Positions 43,393-55,643 of a stretch of 64,000 nt of DNA are shown piece after piece (the first letter of the stretch is position 1; every line of letters starts with the position of its first letter). A program made the position numbers and the translations under genes. Below the pieces are notes generated by a model. It saw nothing but the letters and a program-made list of their open reading frames with translations, was not told where the DNA came from and ran no database searches. The stretch lies in assembly GCF_014145325.1 (NCBI RefSeq), contig NZ_JACHTF010000002.1:186001-250000 (forward strand), given 5' to 3'. Source of the stretch: Marilutibacter spongiae (GTDB taxonomy: Bacteria; Pseudomonadota; Gammaproteobacteria; Xanthomonadales; Xanthomonadaceae).

Positions 43393-44973
43393 TCAGACCG
43401 TGCGGTAGTGGTCCTGCATCGGGTAGTGCTTGGCATACCACCCGAAGAGCAGGGCCGCGACGAAGGCGAACGCCGCGAAGAAGAACATCAGGAAGGCGTT
43501 CTCGCTGAGCCCGGTGCTGGCGATCTGCGAGGTGACGGCGTCGTTGCGCACCGCGGCGTTGGTCATCAGCACCCAGAGGTTGCCGTAGGACACCGACAGC
43601 AGCCAGAAACTCATGATCGTGCCCTTCATCGACTTGGGGGCCTGGCTGTAGGCGAACTCCAGGCCGGTGGCCGACACCAGCACCTCGCCGAAGGTGAGCA
43701 GCGCGTACGGCAGGATCTGCCAGGCCAGCGAAACCGGGTCGCCACCATCGATCCACAGCTGCACGATGCCGGCGACGATCCAGGCCAGGCCCGAGAACGC
43801 GATGCCGAAGCCCATCCGCTTCAGCGCCGTGGGCTCGAAGCCCATCCGCCGCAGGGCCGGGTACAGCACCAGGTTGTTGAAGGGAATCAGCGCCATGACC
43901 ATGATCGGGTTGAGCGCCTGCATCTGCGCGGCCTCCTTCACCAGCCAGCTGGGCCACCACCAGCTTTCGTGCGGAATGCGCATGTCCGCGCCCTGCAGCA
44001 CCCAGGTGGAGGCCTTCTGGTCGAACAGCGACCAGAACGGCGTGACCAGGGCGAACACGATCAGGATGCGCAGCACCGCACGCACGCCCTCCACCGCGAC
44101 GTCGGGGTGCCGGCCGCGGGCGCGGTCGAGCTGCATGGACGCCCCGATGCCGACCAGGGCGATCAGCACGCCCAGCCCGATCAGCGCGGCCTTGACGAAA
44201 CCCAGCGCCGGGATCAGGCCCAGCGAAGCCACCGCCAGCACCATGCCGGCGATCGCCAGCACGGTGCCGCCGCCGCTGCCGGCGCCGAACAGCGAGGTCT
44301 TCACCACCGCCAGGAAGCCGTGGGGGTCGCGCGGGGCCGGCGGCTCGTGGATGTACTTGTGGCGCCCGCTCCAGAAGATCACCGTGGCGATGAACATGAG
44401 GATGCCCGGGATGCCGAACGCGATGCTCGGCCCCAGCTCGCGCAGGAACAGCGGCATCAGCAAGGACGCGAAGAACGAGCCGAAATTGATCGTCCAGTAG
44501 AAGGCGTCGTAGACCACCTTGGCCAGGGCCTTGTTGCTCTGGTCGAACTGGTCGCCGACGAAGGCCGAAACCAGGGGCTTGATGCCGCCTGAGCCCAATG
44601 CGATCAGGAACAGGCCGGTGTAGAAGCCGGTGCGGTTCTCCTCGAACAGCGCCAGGCACGCATGGCCCGCGCAGTAGACCAGCGACAGCCAGAACACGGT
44701 GTTGTACTTGCCGAAGAAGCGGTCCGACAGCCAGCCGCCCAGCAGGGGGAAGAAGTACACGCCGATGACGAAGGTATGGAAGATGTCCTTCGCCGCCCCC
44801 TCGCGGTCCGCCTCGGGCAGGTAGGCCAGCAGCACGCTGCTGACCAGGAACGGGACCAGGATGTTGCGCATCCCGTAGAAGCTGAACCGCTCGCAGGCCT
44901 CGTTGCCGATGATGTAGGGGATCTGCCGGGGCATCTTCCCGGGCGTTGAGGGGGCTGCGGCATTCGTCGACAT
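43393..44973 (-). CDS. POT/PTR2-family proton-coupled oligopeptide transporter
   Basis: 526 residues from ATG 44973. An MFS carrier that imports di- and tripeptides with protons. The POT proton-coupling motif appears as EACERFSFYG (Glu25, Glu28, Arg29, Phe30, Tyr33), with FDQSNKALAKVVYDAFYWTINFGS as the PTR2 signature further on. About 14 helices are visible. The open frame extends far upstream but that part is the reverse of the M14 gene. Divergent from the carboxypeptidase at 45181 (207 nt), a fitting neighbour for peptide use. Confidence 0.92.
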   Translation of the reverse strand: MSTNAAAPSTPGKMPRQIPYIIGNEACERFSFYGMRNILVPFLVSSVLLAYLPEADREGAAKDIFHTFVIGVYFFPLLGGWLSDRFFGKYNTVFWLSLVYCAGHACLALFEENRTGFYTGLFLIALGSGGIKPLVSAFVGDQFDQSNKALAKVVYDAFYWTINFGSFFASLLMPLFLRELGPSIAFGIPGILMFIATVIFWSGRHKYIHEPPAPRDPHGFLAVVKTSLFGAGSGGGTVLAIAGMVLAVASLGLIPALGFVKAALIGLGVLIALVGIGASMQLDRARGRHPDVAVEGVRAVLRILIVFALVTPFWSLFDQKASTWVLQGADMRIPHESWWWPSWLVKEAAQMQALNPIMVMALIPFNNLVLYPALRRMGFEPTALKRMGFGIAFSGLAWIVAGIVQLWIDGGDPVSLAWQILPYALLTFGEVLVSATGLEFAYSQAPKSMKGTIMSFWLLSVSYGNLWVLMTNAAVRNDAVTSQIASTGLSENAFLMFFFAAFAFVAALLFGWYAKHYPMQDHYRTV

Positions 44974-45180
44974 CGGGCGGTTCCAGGAGCGGGCACTAAC
45001 CCCCGAGCCTACCGCAGATCGCCCTCGCGGGGGATGGCGCCCATGTCGGCAAGGCAGGCAACGACACCGCCCGGGCCGGGCCACTGCCGTCAGCATGTGG
45101 CAGCAGGCAGCACCCGCGCATCGGGCCAACCGCCACGCCTCCGTTACCATGTCGGCACTGCCACCGCTGCCCGAACGACC

Positions 45181-46965
45181 ATGATCCGATTTTTCAACGC
45201 TGCCCTCGTCCTTGCCTGCGCCACCCTGGCCCATCCCGTGTCCGCGGCCACCGCCGACGACGGATTGCGGACCGTCGCCGAGCGCAGCGGGTTCGTCCGG
45301 ACGGGTCGCTACGAGGAAGTGATCGCGCTTTGCGATGCTTTCGCCGCGCGCTATCCGGACGCAGTGCGTTGCGAAACCTTCGGCACCACGCCCGAGGGAC
45401 GGCCGATGAAGCTGCTGGTGGCATCGCGCGATGGCGCGTTCACGCCGGCGCAGGCGCGCGAGCGCGGCCTGCCGGTCACCCTGGTCCAGGGCGGCATCCA
45501 TGCCGGCGAGATCGACGGCAAGGACGCGGGCTTCCTGGCCCTGCGGGAAATGCTCGATGGCGAGGTCGAGGGCGACCCGCTCTCCGCGCAGGTCCTGCTG
45601 TTCGTGCCGGTCTTCAACGTCGACGGCCATGAGCGTTTCAAGGCCTGGAACCGGCCCAACCAGCGCGGCCCCGAGGAGATGGGCTGGCGCACGACCGCGC
45701 AGAACTACAACCTCAACCGCGACTACGCCAAGGCCGACGCGCCGGAAATGCAGGCGATGCTGGCGCTGTACAACGCCTGGGACCCGCTGGCCTACCTCGA
45801 CCTGCACGTCACCGACGGCGCCAAGTTCGAACACGACATCTCGATCCAGGTCGAGCCGCTGCATGCCGGCGACCCCGGGATGCGCAAGGTCGGACTGGCG
45901 TTCCGCGACGGCGTGCTGGCCGCGCTCGAACGCGCCGGCTCGATGCCCCTGCCCTTCTATCCCTCCTTCATCGAGTACGACGACCCCGCCTCGGGCTTCC
46001 GCGACGGCGTCGCCCCGCCGCGCTTCTCGCACGGCTACCCCTGGCTGCGCAACCGCATCGGCATGCTGGTGGAGACCCACTCCTGGAAGACCTACCCGGA
46101 GCGGGTCAAGGCCACCCACGACACCATCCTCGCATCGCTCGACCTGGTGGCCCGGCATGGCCGCCAGTGGATGGGCGAGGCGCGCGAGGCCGATGGGCGC
46201 GCCAGCCGCCTGGGAGGCGAAGCGGTGCCCCTGGACTACAAGGCCACCGACACCTCGCGCACCATCGACTTCCGGGGCTATGCCTACACCCGCACGCCTT
46301 CGGAGGTGTCCGGCGCGCTGATGACCCGCTACGACGAGACCCGACCTCAGGTCTGGAAGGTCCCGCTGTACGACCGCATCGTCCCGGACCACGTTGCCAC
46401 CGCGCCACGGGGCGGCTATCTCGTGCCGGCTGCGCAGGCCGACCGGATCGCGCCCAGGCTGGCCGTGCACGACATCCGTTTCATCCGCTTGGCACGCCCC
46501 ATCGAAGGGATCGAGGCCGACGCGTTCCGCGCCACCGACGCGACCTTCGCCAGTACCTCGCTGGAAGGCCACCAGCGCCTGGGCGTCGAGGGGGACTGGG
46601 CGCGCGGGCGCCACGACCTGCGCGCCGGCGCCTTGTTCGTGCCGATCGCGCAGCCCAAGGCACGGCTGGTCATGGCGCTGCTGGAACCGGCCGCCCCCGA
46701 CGCCCTCCTCGCCTGGGGCGCGTTCAACAACGCCTTCGAACGCAAGGAGTACATGGAGGACTATGTCGCCGAGGACGTCGCGCGCGAGATGCTCGATCGC
46801 GACCCCGCCCTCAAGGCGGCCTTCGAACGGCGCGTGGCATCGGAAAAGGCCTTCGTCGACAGTCCGCAGGCGCGACTGGATTACTTCTACCGACTGCACA
46901 GCGCGTGGGACGACCGCTACAACCTGTACCCGGTGCTGCGCACCGATGCCGATCCCTCCCGGTGA
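45181..46965 (+). CDS. Exported M14-family metallocarboxypeptidase
   Basis: 594 residues from ATG 45181. A signal peptide (MIRFFNAALVLACATLAHPVSAA) is followed by an M14 zinc-peptidase domain. GGIHAGEIDGK supplies His107 and Glu110, DLHVTDG supplies His209, NLNRDYAK holds the substrate-carboxylate arginine region, and LVETHSWKTYPER carries a likely catalytic glutamate. The C-terminal 250 residues form a second domain of unknown type. A periplasmic or secreted carboxypeptidase; it diverges from the POT peptide transporter. Confidence 0.9.
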   Translation: MIRFFNAALVLACATLAHPVSAATADDGLRTVAERSGFVRTGRYEEVIALCDAFAARYPDAVRCETFGTTPEGRPMKLLVASRDGAFTPAQARERGLPVTLVQGGIHAGEIDGKDAGFLALREMLDGEVEGDPLSAQVLLFVPVFNVDGHERFKAWNRPNQRGPEEMGWRTTAQNYNLNRDYAKADAPEMQAMLALYNAWDPLAYLDLHVTDGAKFEHDISIQVEPLHAGDPGMRKVGLAFRDGVLAALERAGSMPLPFYPSFIEYDDPASGFRDGVAPPRFSHGYPWLRNRIGMLVETHSWKTYPERVKATHDTILASLDLVARHGRQWMGEAREADGRASRLGGEAVPLDYKATDTSRTIDFRGYAYTRTPSEVSGALMTRYDETRPQVWKVPLYDRIVPDHVATAPRGGYLVPAAQADRIAPRLAVHDIRFIRLARPIEGIEADAFRATDATFASTSLEGHQRLGVEGDWARGRHDLRAGALFVPIAQPKARLVMALLEPAAPDALLAWGAFNNAFERKEYMEDYVAEDVAREMLDRDPALKAAFERRVASEKAFVDSPQARLDYFYRLHSAWDDRYNLYPVLRTDADPSR

Positions 46966-47035
46966 GGCGCCGGCGCTGACGCGACCTCGACGGCCGCGGC
47001 GCATACTGGCGCCGTCACCCACGCGGGAGCGTCCC

Positions 47036-48112
47036 ATGCACCTGGCCCTTCGATCCCTCCGACCCTACGCCCTCCCCACAGGCCTGCTGGCGGGCCTGAC
47101 GCTCGCACTCGCGGCCTGCCAGCCGACCACGCCCACTCCGGCCACCGCGGCTGGCGAGGCGGCCGCGACGCCAGCGGAACCGGCGGCCGCCCCCGCGGAC
47201 GCCATGATCGAGGGCCAGGCGATCTACCGCGAACGCATGATGCTGCCGCCCGGATCTCGGCTGAGCGTGCAGTTGATCGACAACCTGCTGGCCGACACGC
47301 CCAAGGCGGTCCTGGCCGAGGTGGCGGTCGACGACGCGCGCAGCTCGCCGATTCCCTTCCGCCTGTCCTACGATGCCGCGGACCTTCGCCCGAACGGCAT
47401 GTACGGCCTGCATGCCTCGGTGCGCGGCCCCGACGGCGCCCTGCTCTTCGTCACCGACACCCGGCATGCGGTCGATCCGGCCACCGACGCGCCTGTCGAG
47501 CTGTTGATGAAGCGCGTGTCCAGTCGTGGCGCCCCGACGACGCCTGGCGAAGGACCGCAGGCCGGGCTCACGCTCCAGTGCGGCGACCTGCGCGTCGACG
47601 CACGCCTGCGCCCCGGCGACGGCAAGGCCATGCTGGCCCTCTCCGGCCGTCAGCTCGCGCTTGCTTCGGCCGACGACGGCAACCGCTACGAGGACGACCT
47701 CGGCAACGCGCTGGACACGCGCGACGGCGCTTACGCGCTTTCCCTCGCCGGACAACCCGCCGTGGCCTGCACGCCGGTCGAGTCGCCCTCGCCCTGGGGC
47801 GCCGCTGCCCGTGGCGGCATCGCCTTCCGTGCTGCCGGCAACGAGCCTGGCTGGCACGTCGAAGTGGGTAGCGGCGATGCGCCGCGGCTCAAGGCCGAAC
47901 TCGACTACGGCGCGCGCACGGTCGAAGTCGAGCACGCCGCACGGGAGGGCCTGGACTATGCAGGGACCGCCGCGGATGGCAGCGTCGTACGGCTCGAAGT
48001 CGAGCGCAACGCCTGCCAGGACGACATGAGCGGAGAGTCCTTCGAAGCCAGCGCGCGCCTGAGCGTCAACGGCGAGACCTACCGCGGCTGCGGCAGCTTC
48101 CTCGCCCCCTGA
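47036..48112 (+). CDS. Three-domain lipoprotein: YbaY, MliC-like and COG3650 modules
   Basis: 358 residues. The signal peptide ends TLALAAC, so Cys28 is lipidated. After an Ala/Pro linker comes a YbaY domain (about 57-160, IEGQAIYRERMMLPPGSRLS; PIPFRLSYDAADL), then an MliC-like domain (about 178-250, LTLQCGDLRVDARL ... NRYEDDLGNALDTRDGAYAL ... VAC), then a COG3650 module (about 268-354, IAFRAAGNEPGWHVEV ... ACQDDMSGESFEAS ... YRGCG). MliC proteins inhibit C-type lysozyme; the other two modules are of unknown function. A 14-bp tandem duplication (48101-48114 and 48115-48128) spans the stop codon. Confidence 0.83.
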   Translation: MHLALRSLRPYALPTGLLAGLTLALAACQPTTPTPATAAGEAAATPAEPAAAPADAMIEGQAIYRERMMLPPGSRLSVQLIDNLLADTPKAVLAEVAVDDARSSPIPFRLSYDAADLRPNGMYGLHASVRGPDGALLFVTDTRHAVDPATDAPVELLMKRVSSRGAPTTPGEGPQAGLTLQCGDLRVDARLRPGDGKAMLALSGRQLALASADDGNRYEDDLGNALDTRDGAYALSLAGQPAVACTPVESPSPWGAAARGGIAFRAAGNEPGWHVEVGSGDAPRLKAELDYGARTVEVEHAAREGLDYAGTAADGSVVRLEVERNACQDDMSGESFEASARLSVNGETYRGCGSFLAP

Positions 48113-48128
48113 GCCTCGCCCCCTGAGC
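48101..48128. repeat. 14-bp direct tandem duplication over a stop codon
   Basis: CTCGCCCCCTGAGC occurs twice back to back. The first copy contains the TGA of the three-domain lipoprotein gene. Confidence 0.9.
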
Positions 48129-48148
48129 GCAGATCGCCGGAGAGGCGT

Positions 48149-48730
48149 TCAGCCCTCGAGCGGCCAGGCGGCGACTTCTTCGTAGGCGTGCCCGGCGTCA
48201 AGGTCGCTGCGCAGCAGGACGAAGCGCTCGATCCGCCAGGCCACCGGCGATGCGAGCATGCCCTCGGGCCAGGGGTCGACGCAGTCGCGCAACACGGTCA
48301 CGTGCGGCACGAGGGCCGTCGCACCCTTCAGTCGCACCGGGCCACCCAGCAGGCCTTCGTCGAGCCGGGCCCGCAACGCCGGAAGCGCCGCGGGCGCCTG
48401 GCGACAGCCCAGCCAGCACACCCGCGCCGAGGGGAAGGCGCCGCGCAGGTCGAGGTGCAGGTCGAAGGGCGCCAAGCGCACGCGTCGCGCCGCATGCGTG
48501 GCCATGTCCAGCACGTGCGTGTGCGCGTCCGGATGATCGCCCAGCCAGCGCAGCGTCAGGTGGTAACGGTGCGGCCGCAGGCGCCGGCCGCTGCCACGCA
48601 CCAGGGGCATGGACTCGACGGTCGCGGCCTCGATCCGCGCCCGCGTCGTCGCGTCCGGCCACAACGCGAAGAACAGGCGGTGGCGGCGCCGCGCCGGCGG
48701 CTCGAATCCGCCCAGTGGCAATTGGTCCAT
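48149..48730 (-). CDS. thpR: RNA 2',3'-cyclic phosphodiesterase (ThpR/LigT)
   Basis: 193 residues. A 2H-superfamily enzyme acting on 2',3'-cyclic or 2'-5' linked RNA ends. Both HxTx motifs are visible: HLTL (His57, Thr59) and HVTV (His143, Thr145). LFFALWPDATTRARI at the N-terminus is typical for LigT. It lies 21 nt downstream of uup on the same strand. Confidence 0.92.
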   Translation of the reverse strand: MDQLPLGGFEPPARRRHRLFFALWPDATTRARIEAATVESMPLVRGSGRRLRPHRYHLTLRWLGDHPDAHTHVLDMATHAARRVRLAPFDLHLDLRGAFPSARVCWLGCRQAPAALPALRARLDEGLLGGPVRLKGATALVPHVTVLRDCVDPWPEGMLASPVAWRIERFVLLRSDLDAGHAYEEVAAWPLEG

Positions 48731-48751
48731 GACGCGTCCTCGCGGCGAGGC

Positions 48752-50668
48752 TCAGCCGGCCTCGCCTTCCAGCTCGCCCCAGCGCGCGTAGGCGGCATCG
48801 AGTTCGGCCTGGACGGCCCCCAGCTGGGCGGTGTGACCGGCGACCGCGCCGGGCTCGCCCTGGAAGAACGCCGGGTCGCTCATCGCCGACGTGAGCTCGG
48901 ACAGTCGGGCTTCGAGCGACTCGATCCGCGCCGGCAGCTGCTCCAGTTCGCGGGCGTCCTTGTAGCTCAGCTTGCGCCGCGGCGACGGTGCGACGGGCGC
49001 AGGGCCGGCGCTGCCGCCCGACACCGGGGCCGGGCTTGCAGTCGTCGTGCTCCGATCAGTGCCGCCCGCGGCCGCGGGCGAGGCCTGCCGAGGGCGCTGG
49101 CGCAGCCAGTCGGTGTAGCCGCCGACGTATTCGCCCACGCGGCCCTCGCCCTCCATGACCATGGTCGAGGTGACCACGTTGTCGAGGAAGTCGCGATCGT
49201 GGCTGACCAGCAGCAGGGTGCCGGGGTAGTCGCCCAGCAGCTCCTCGAGCAGCTCCAGGGTTTCCACGTCCAGGTCGTTGGTGGGTTCGTCCATCACCAG
49301 CAGGTTGGACGGCTGCGCGAACAGCTTGGCCAGCAGCAGGCGGTTGCGCTCGCCGCCGGACAGGCGGGTGATGGGCGCACGCGCGCGCTCGGGCGTGAAC
49401 AGGAAGTCCTGCAGGTAGCCGATGACATGCTTCTGCTTGCCGCCCACCTCGACGAACTCGCGGCCCTCGGCGACGTTCTCCAGTGCGTTCCAGTCCTCGC
49501 GCAGGGTGGCCCGGTACTGGTCGAAATAGGCGACCTGCAGGTTGCTGCCCAGCCGCACCTCGCCGCGCGAGGGCACGATCTCGCCCAGCAGCAGCTTGAT
49601 CAGGGTGGTCTTGCCGCTGCCGTTGGGGCCGATCAGGCCGATGCGGTCGCCGCGGAAGACCGTGGTGTCCAGGCCCTGCACGAGCACGCGGTCGCCATAG
49701 GCGAAACCCAGGCCCTTGGCGTCGATGACCTTCTTGCCGGAGGACTCGCCGCGGGCCAGGTCCATGCGTACGTTGCCCTGCAGCTCGCGCCGCTCGGCGC
49801 GTTCGCTGCGCATCTGCTTCAGCCGCCTGACCCGGCCCTCGTCGCGGGTGCGGCGCGCCTTGATGCCCTGCCGGATCCAGGCTTCCTCCTGTGCCAGCAT
49901 CTTGTCGAAGCGGGCGTTCTCCTGGGCCTCAGCGTTGAGGCGCTCCTCGCGTCGCCGAAGGTAGTTGGCCCAGTCGCCGGGCCAGCTGGTGACCTGGCCG
50001 CGGTCGATCTCGACGATGCGCGTCGCCAGCGAACGCAGGAAGCGCCGGTCATGGGTGATGAACACCAGGGCGCCCTGCCAGCCCTTGAGGAAGCCCTCGA
50101 GCCAGTCGATCGCCGCGATGTCGAGATGGTTGGTCGGCTCGTCGAGCAACAGCACGTCCGGCGAGGACACCAGGGCGCGGGCCAGCAGCACCCGGCGCTT
50201 CATGCCACCGGACAGGCGCGCGAAGGGCACGTCACCGTCGAGTTCCAGCTTGTCGAGGGTCTCGGTCACGCGCTGGTCGAGCGACCAGCCGTCGGCTGAC
50301 TCGATCAGGCCCTGCACGCGGGCCAGCGCATCCATGTCGACGTCCTCGGCATGGCTGAGGTGGTGGTACTCCGCCAGCCAGCGACCCAGTTCGCCCAGGC
50401 CCTCGGCGACGACGTCCCAGACGTCGCCCCCGGCGCCCGCGGGCACCTCCTGCTCCAGCCGGGCCACGCGCAGGCCGTCCTCGCGACGCACCTCGCCATC
50501 GTCGGCCTGGAGCTCGCCCGAAAGCAGGCGCAGGAGGGTGGACTTGCCGGCGCCGTTGCGGCCGATCAGGGCGATGCGCTCGCCCGCCTCGATGGCCAGG
50601 TTGACGCGTTCGAGCAGCAGGGGACCGCCGACGCTGTAGTCGACGTCGATGAGATTGATCAGGGACAT
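48752..50668 (-). CDS. uup: ABC-F ATPase Uup
   Basis: 638 residues. Two tandem ABC domains without membrane segments: GRNGAGKST near 37-45 with LSGGMKRRVLLARAL, and GPNGSGKTT near 350 with LSGGERNRLLLAKLF; both Walker B regions are VLLLDEPTNHLD or LLVMDEPTNDLD. A C-terminal charged coiled coil (RRKLSYKDARELEQLPARIE ...) typical of Uup follows a Pro/Ala/Ser linker. ABC-F proteins act on ribosomes; Uup also affects transposon excision in E. coli. thpR follows. Confidence 0.94.
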   Translation of the reverse strand: MSLINLIDVDYSVGGPLLLERVNLAIEAGERIALIGRNGAGKSTLLRLLSGELQADDGEVRREDGLRVARLEQEVPAGAGGDVWDVVAEGLGELGRWLAEYHHLSHAEDVDMDALARVQGLIESADGWSLDQRVTETLDKLELDGDVPFARLSGGMKRRVLLARALVSSPDVLLLDEPTNHLDIAAIDWLEGFLKGWQGALVFITHDRRFLRSLATRIVEIDRGQVTSWPGDWANYLRRREERLNAEAQENARFDKMLAQEEAWIRQGIKARRTRDEGRVRRLKQMRSERAERRELQGNVRMDLARGESSGKKVIDAKGLGFAYGDRVLVQGLDTTVFRGDRIGLIGPNGSGKTTLIKLLLGEIVPSRGEVRLGSNLQVAYFDQYRATLREDWNALENVAEGREFVEVGGKQKHVIGYLQDFLFTPERARAPITRLSGGERNRLLLAKLFAQPSNLLVMDEPTNDLDVETLELLEELLGDYPGTLLLVSHDRDFLDNVVTSTMVMEGEGRVGEYVGGYTDWLRQRPRQASPAAAGGTDRSTTTASPAPVSGGSAGPAPVAPSPRRKLSYKDARELEQLPARIESLEARLSELTSAMSDPAFFQGEPGAVAGHTAQLGAVQAELDAAYARWGELEGEAG

Positions 50669-50808
50669 CCGCCCATTCTACGGGGGATGCGCGTGCTCAG
50701 CGCGCGCGAATGGCCTCCTTGCGTGCGCGTGGGCGACGGTACGCGCGCCCGAGTGTCGATCTTGTCGTCCGGCCGGCCGGACGACGCCCGGGGCGCGCAT
50801 GGAGGTTT

Positions 50809-52377
<1,569 letters not shown>

Positions 52378-52493
52378 GCGTCGCGCATCCGGGCAGGGAG
52401 CCGGGTCCATCCGATTGTATGCCGTGGCGCCCGCATGGATTGGCAGGCGAGACCATCGCAGGATCTCGGTCAGTCGAACAGGGGGCGCGATCG

Positions 52494-53588
52494 ATGTTTT
52501 CCGGACTGCTGAATTACGACAAGGCCAGGCACCGGCTGTCGGCCGACGAGTTCCTGCGCTTCCAGAAGTTCGCCTACAAGAAGTTGCGCCACGCGCTGCG
52601 CCTGCTGATGTTCGGGCTGCCGCTGCTGTTCGCGCTGGGCTGGGCGCGCGACCTGGTGGTGCTGGGCGACACCGCCCAGTGGACCCTGCTGCTGCGGCTG
52701 GCACTGACCTTCGGCCTGCTCATCCTTGCCAGCCTGACCTGGCTGTCGGGTTTCAGCCGCAGCGCGGAGTTGTTCGGCACGCTGTACGCCCTGTTCTTCA
52801 GCGTCGCGATCGCGGTCACCTCCTCGATCGAACCCGAACGCCTCAGCCTGACCCACGTACCGGTCATGCTGATGGCGATCATCTTCCTGCCCTTCGCCCT
52901 GACCCGCCTGGCCGCGGTCACCACCGCCCTGGCGCTGATCCTGCCGATGTACGGGATGCTGTGGTACCTCGACGCCCCCCGGGGCCTTTGGGGTGCCTAC
53001 ACGCTGTTCTTCGCCGCGGGCGGGATCATCGGCGCCACCCTGCGCCGGGCCCAGCTGTCCTCGTCGATGGAGATCTTCCTCTACCGCGAGCGCCTGCTGC
53101 GACGCCTGCACCAGGCCGCGGCCCACCAGGCCTCGTTCGACGCCGGCGACCGCGACAACTGGGAGACCCGGGCCCACTTCCTGCACCGGCACCAGCGCGA
53201 CACCCAGAAGGACCTGTCGGTGGTCCGGCTCGACCTCGACCCGATCGACGATATCCGCGAGCGGCACGGCAACGAATCGGCCGCCGAGCTGATGAAGCAG
53301 GCAACCGGCGTCATGCGCGACTGCCTGCGCCACGGCGACCTGCTCGCGCGCGTGGACGGCCGCAGCTTCGTCGTCCTGTTGCCCGGCAGCGACGCCGACA
53401 CCGCGGCGCGCGTGGTCGAACGCATCCGCGGCGCGATCGCCGGCATGGCGGGCGACACGCCCATCACCCTGAGCGTCGGCATCACCCAGACCCGCGAGCG
53501 CGAGGCGCTGAAGGCCGCGACCGGCCGCGCGGAGGCGGCGATGCGGGAGGCGCGGCTGCGCGGTTGCGACCGCGTGGTGCTGGGCTGA
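52494..53588 (+). CDS. Membrane protein with degenerate GGDEF domain
   Basis: 364 residues. An N-terminal block of about six membrane helices (36-190; for example LRLLMFGLPLLFALGW and VMLMAIIFLPFALTRLAAV) precedes a GGDEF fold (about 235-364). The active-site motif has become DGRSF (in ARVDGRSFVVLLPGSD), lacking the acidic residues of GGDEF, and the upstream metal-site region reads LDLDPIDDIRERHGNESAAE instead of the usual FKxxND...GHxxGD. The rest of the fold (ITLSVGI, EAAMREARLRGCDRVVL) is intact. It is therefore unlikely to make cyclic-di-GMP and may serve as a sensor or effector. It lies 116 nt from the divergent selO start. Confidence 0.82.
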   Translation: MFSGLLNYDKARHRLSADEFLRFQKFAYKKLRHALRLLMFGLPLLFALGWARDLVVLGDTAQWTLLLRLALTFGLLILASLTWLSGFSRSAELFGTLYALFFSVAIAVTSSIEPERLSLTHVPVMLMAIIFLPFALTRLAAVTTALALILPMYGMLWYLDAPRGLWGAYTLFFAAGGIIGATLRRAQLSSSMEIFLYRERLLRRLHQAAAHQASFDAGDRDNWETRAHFLHRHQRDTQKDLSVVRLDLDPIDDIRERHGNESAAELMKQATGVMRDCLRHGDLLARVDGRSFVVLLPGSDADTAARVVERIRGAIAGMAGDTPITLSVGITQTREREALKAATGRAEAAMREARLRGCDRVVLG

Positions 53589-53694
53589 AATACCCAATCG
53601 CGCCTGACCCGGGCATGACGCAATGCACCATCCGGGTCCGTTCGGAGCGTAAAATGTCCGATTGGCCCTCGCGGGCAGTACGAGGGTCATCCCG

Positions 53695-55521
<1,827 letters not shown>

Positions 55522-55643
55522 GCGATCCGGGGCAGATGACGGACGGGAATGGCGGCCCAAGCAGCGGTTATCGGCGGCCGCGGCCGGCTTTGGCATAGTG
55601 CGGTGACCATCCGCTCGCGCCGCCCTGCCCGCCCCGTCCATCC

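Noticed and set aside
44974-47037. Upstream continuation of the POT transporter frame
   Set aside because: It is antisense to the M14 carboxypeptidase, has no family similarity, and a good ATG for the transporter exists at 44973.
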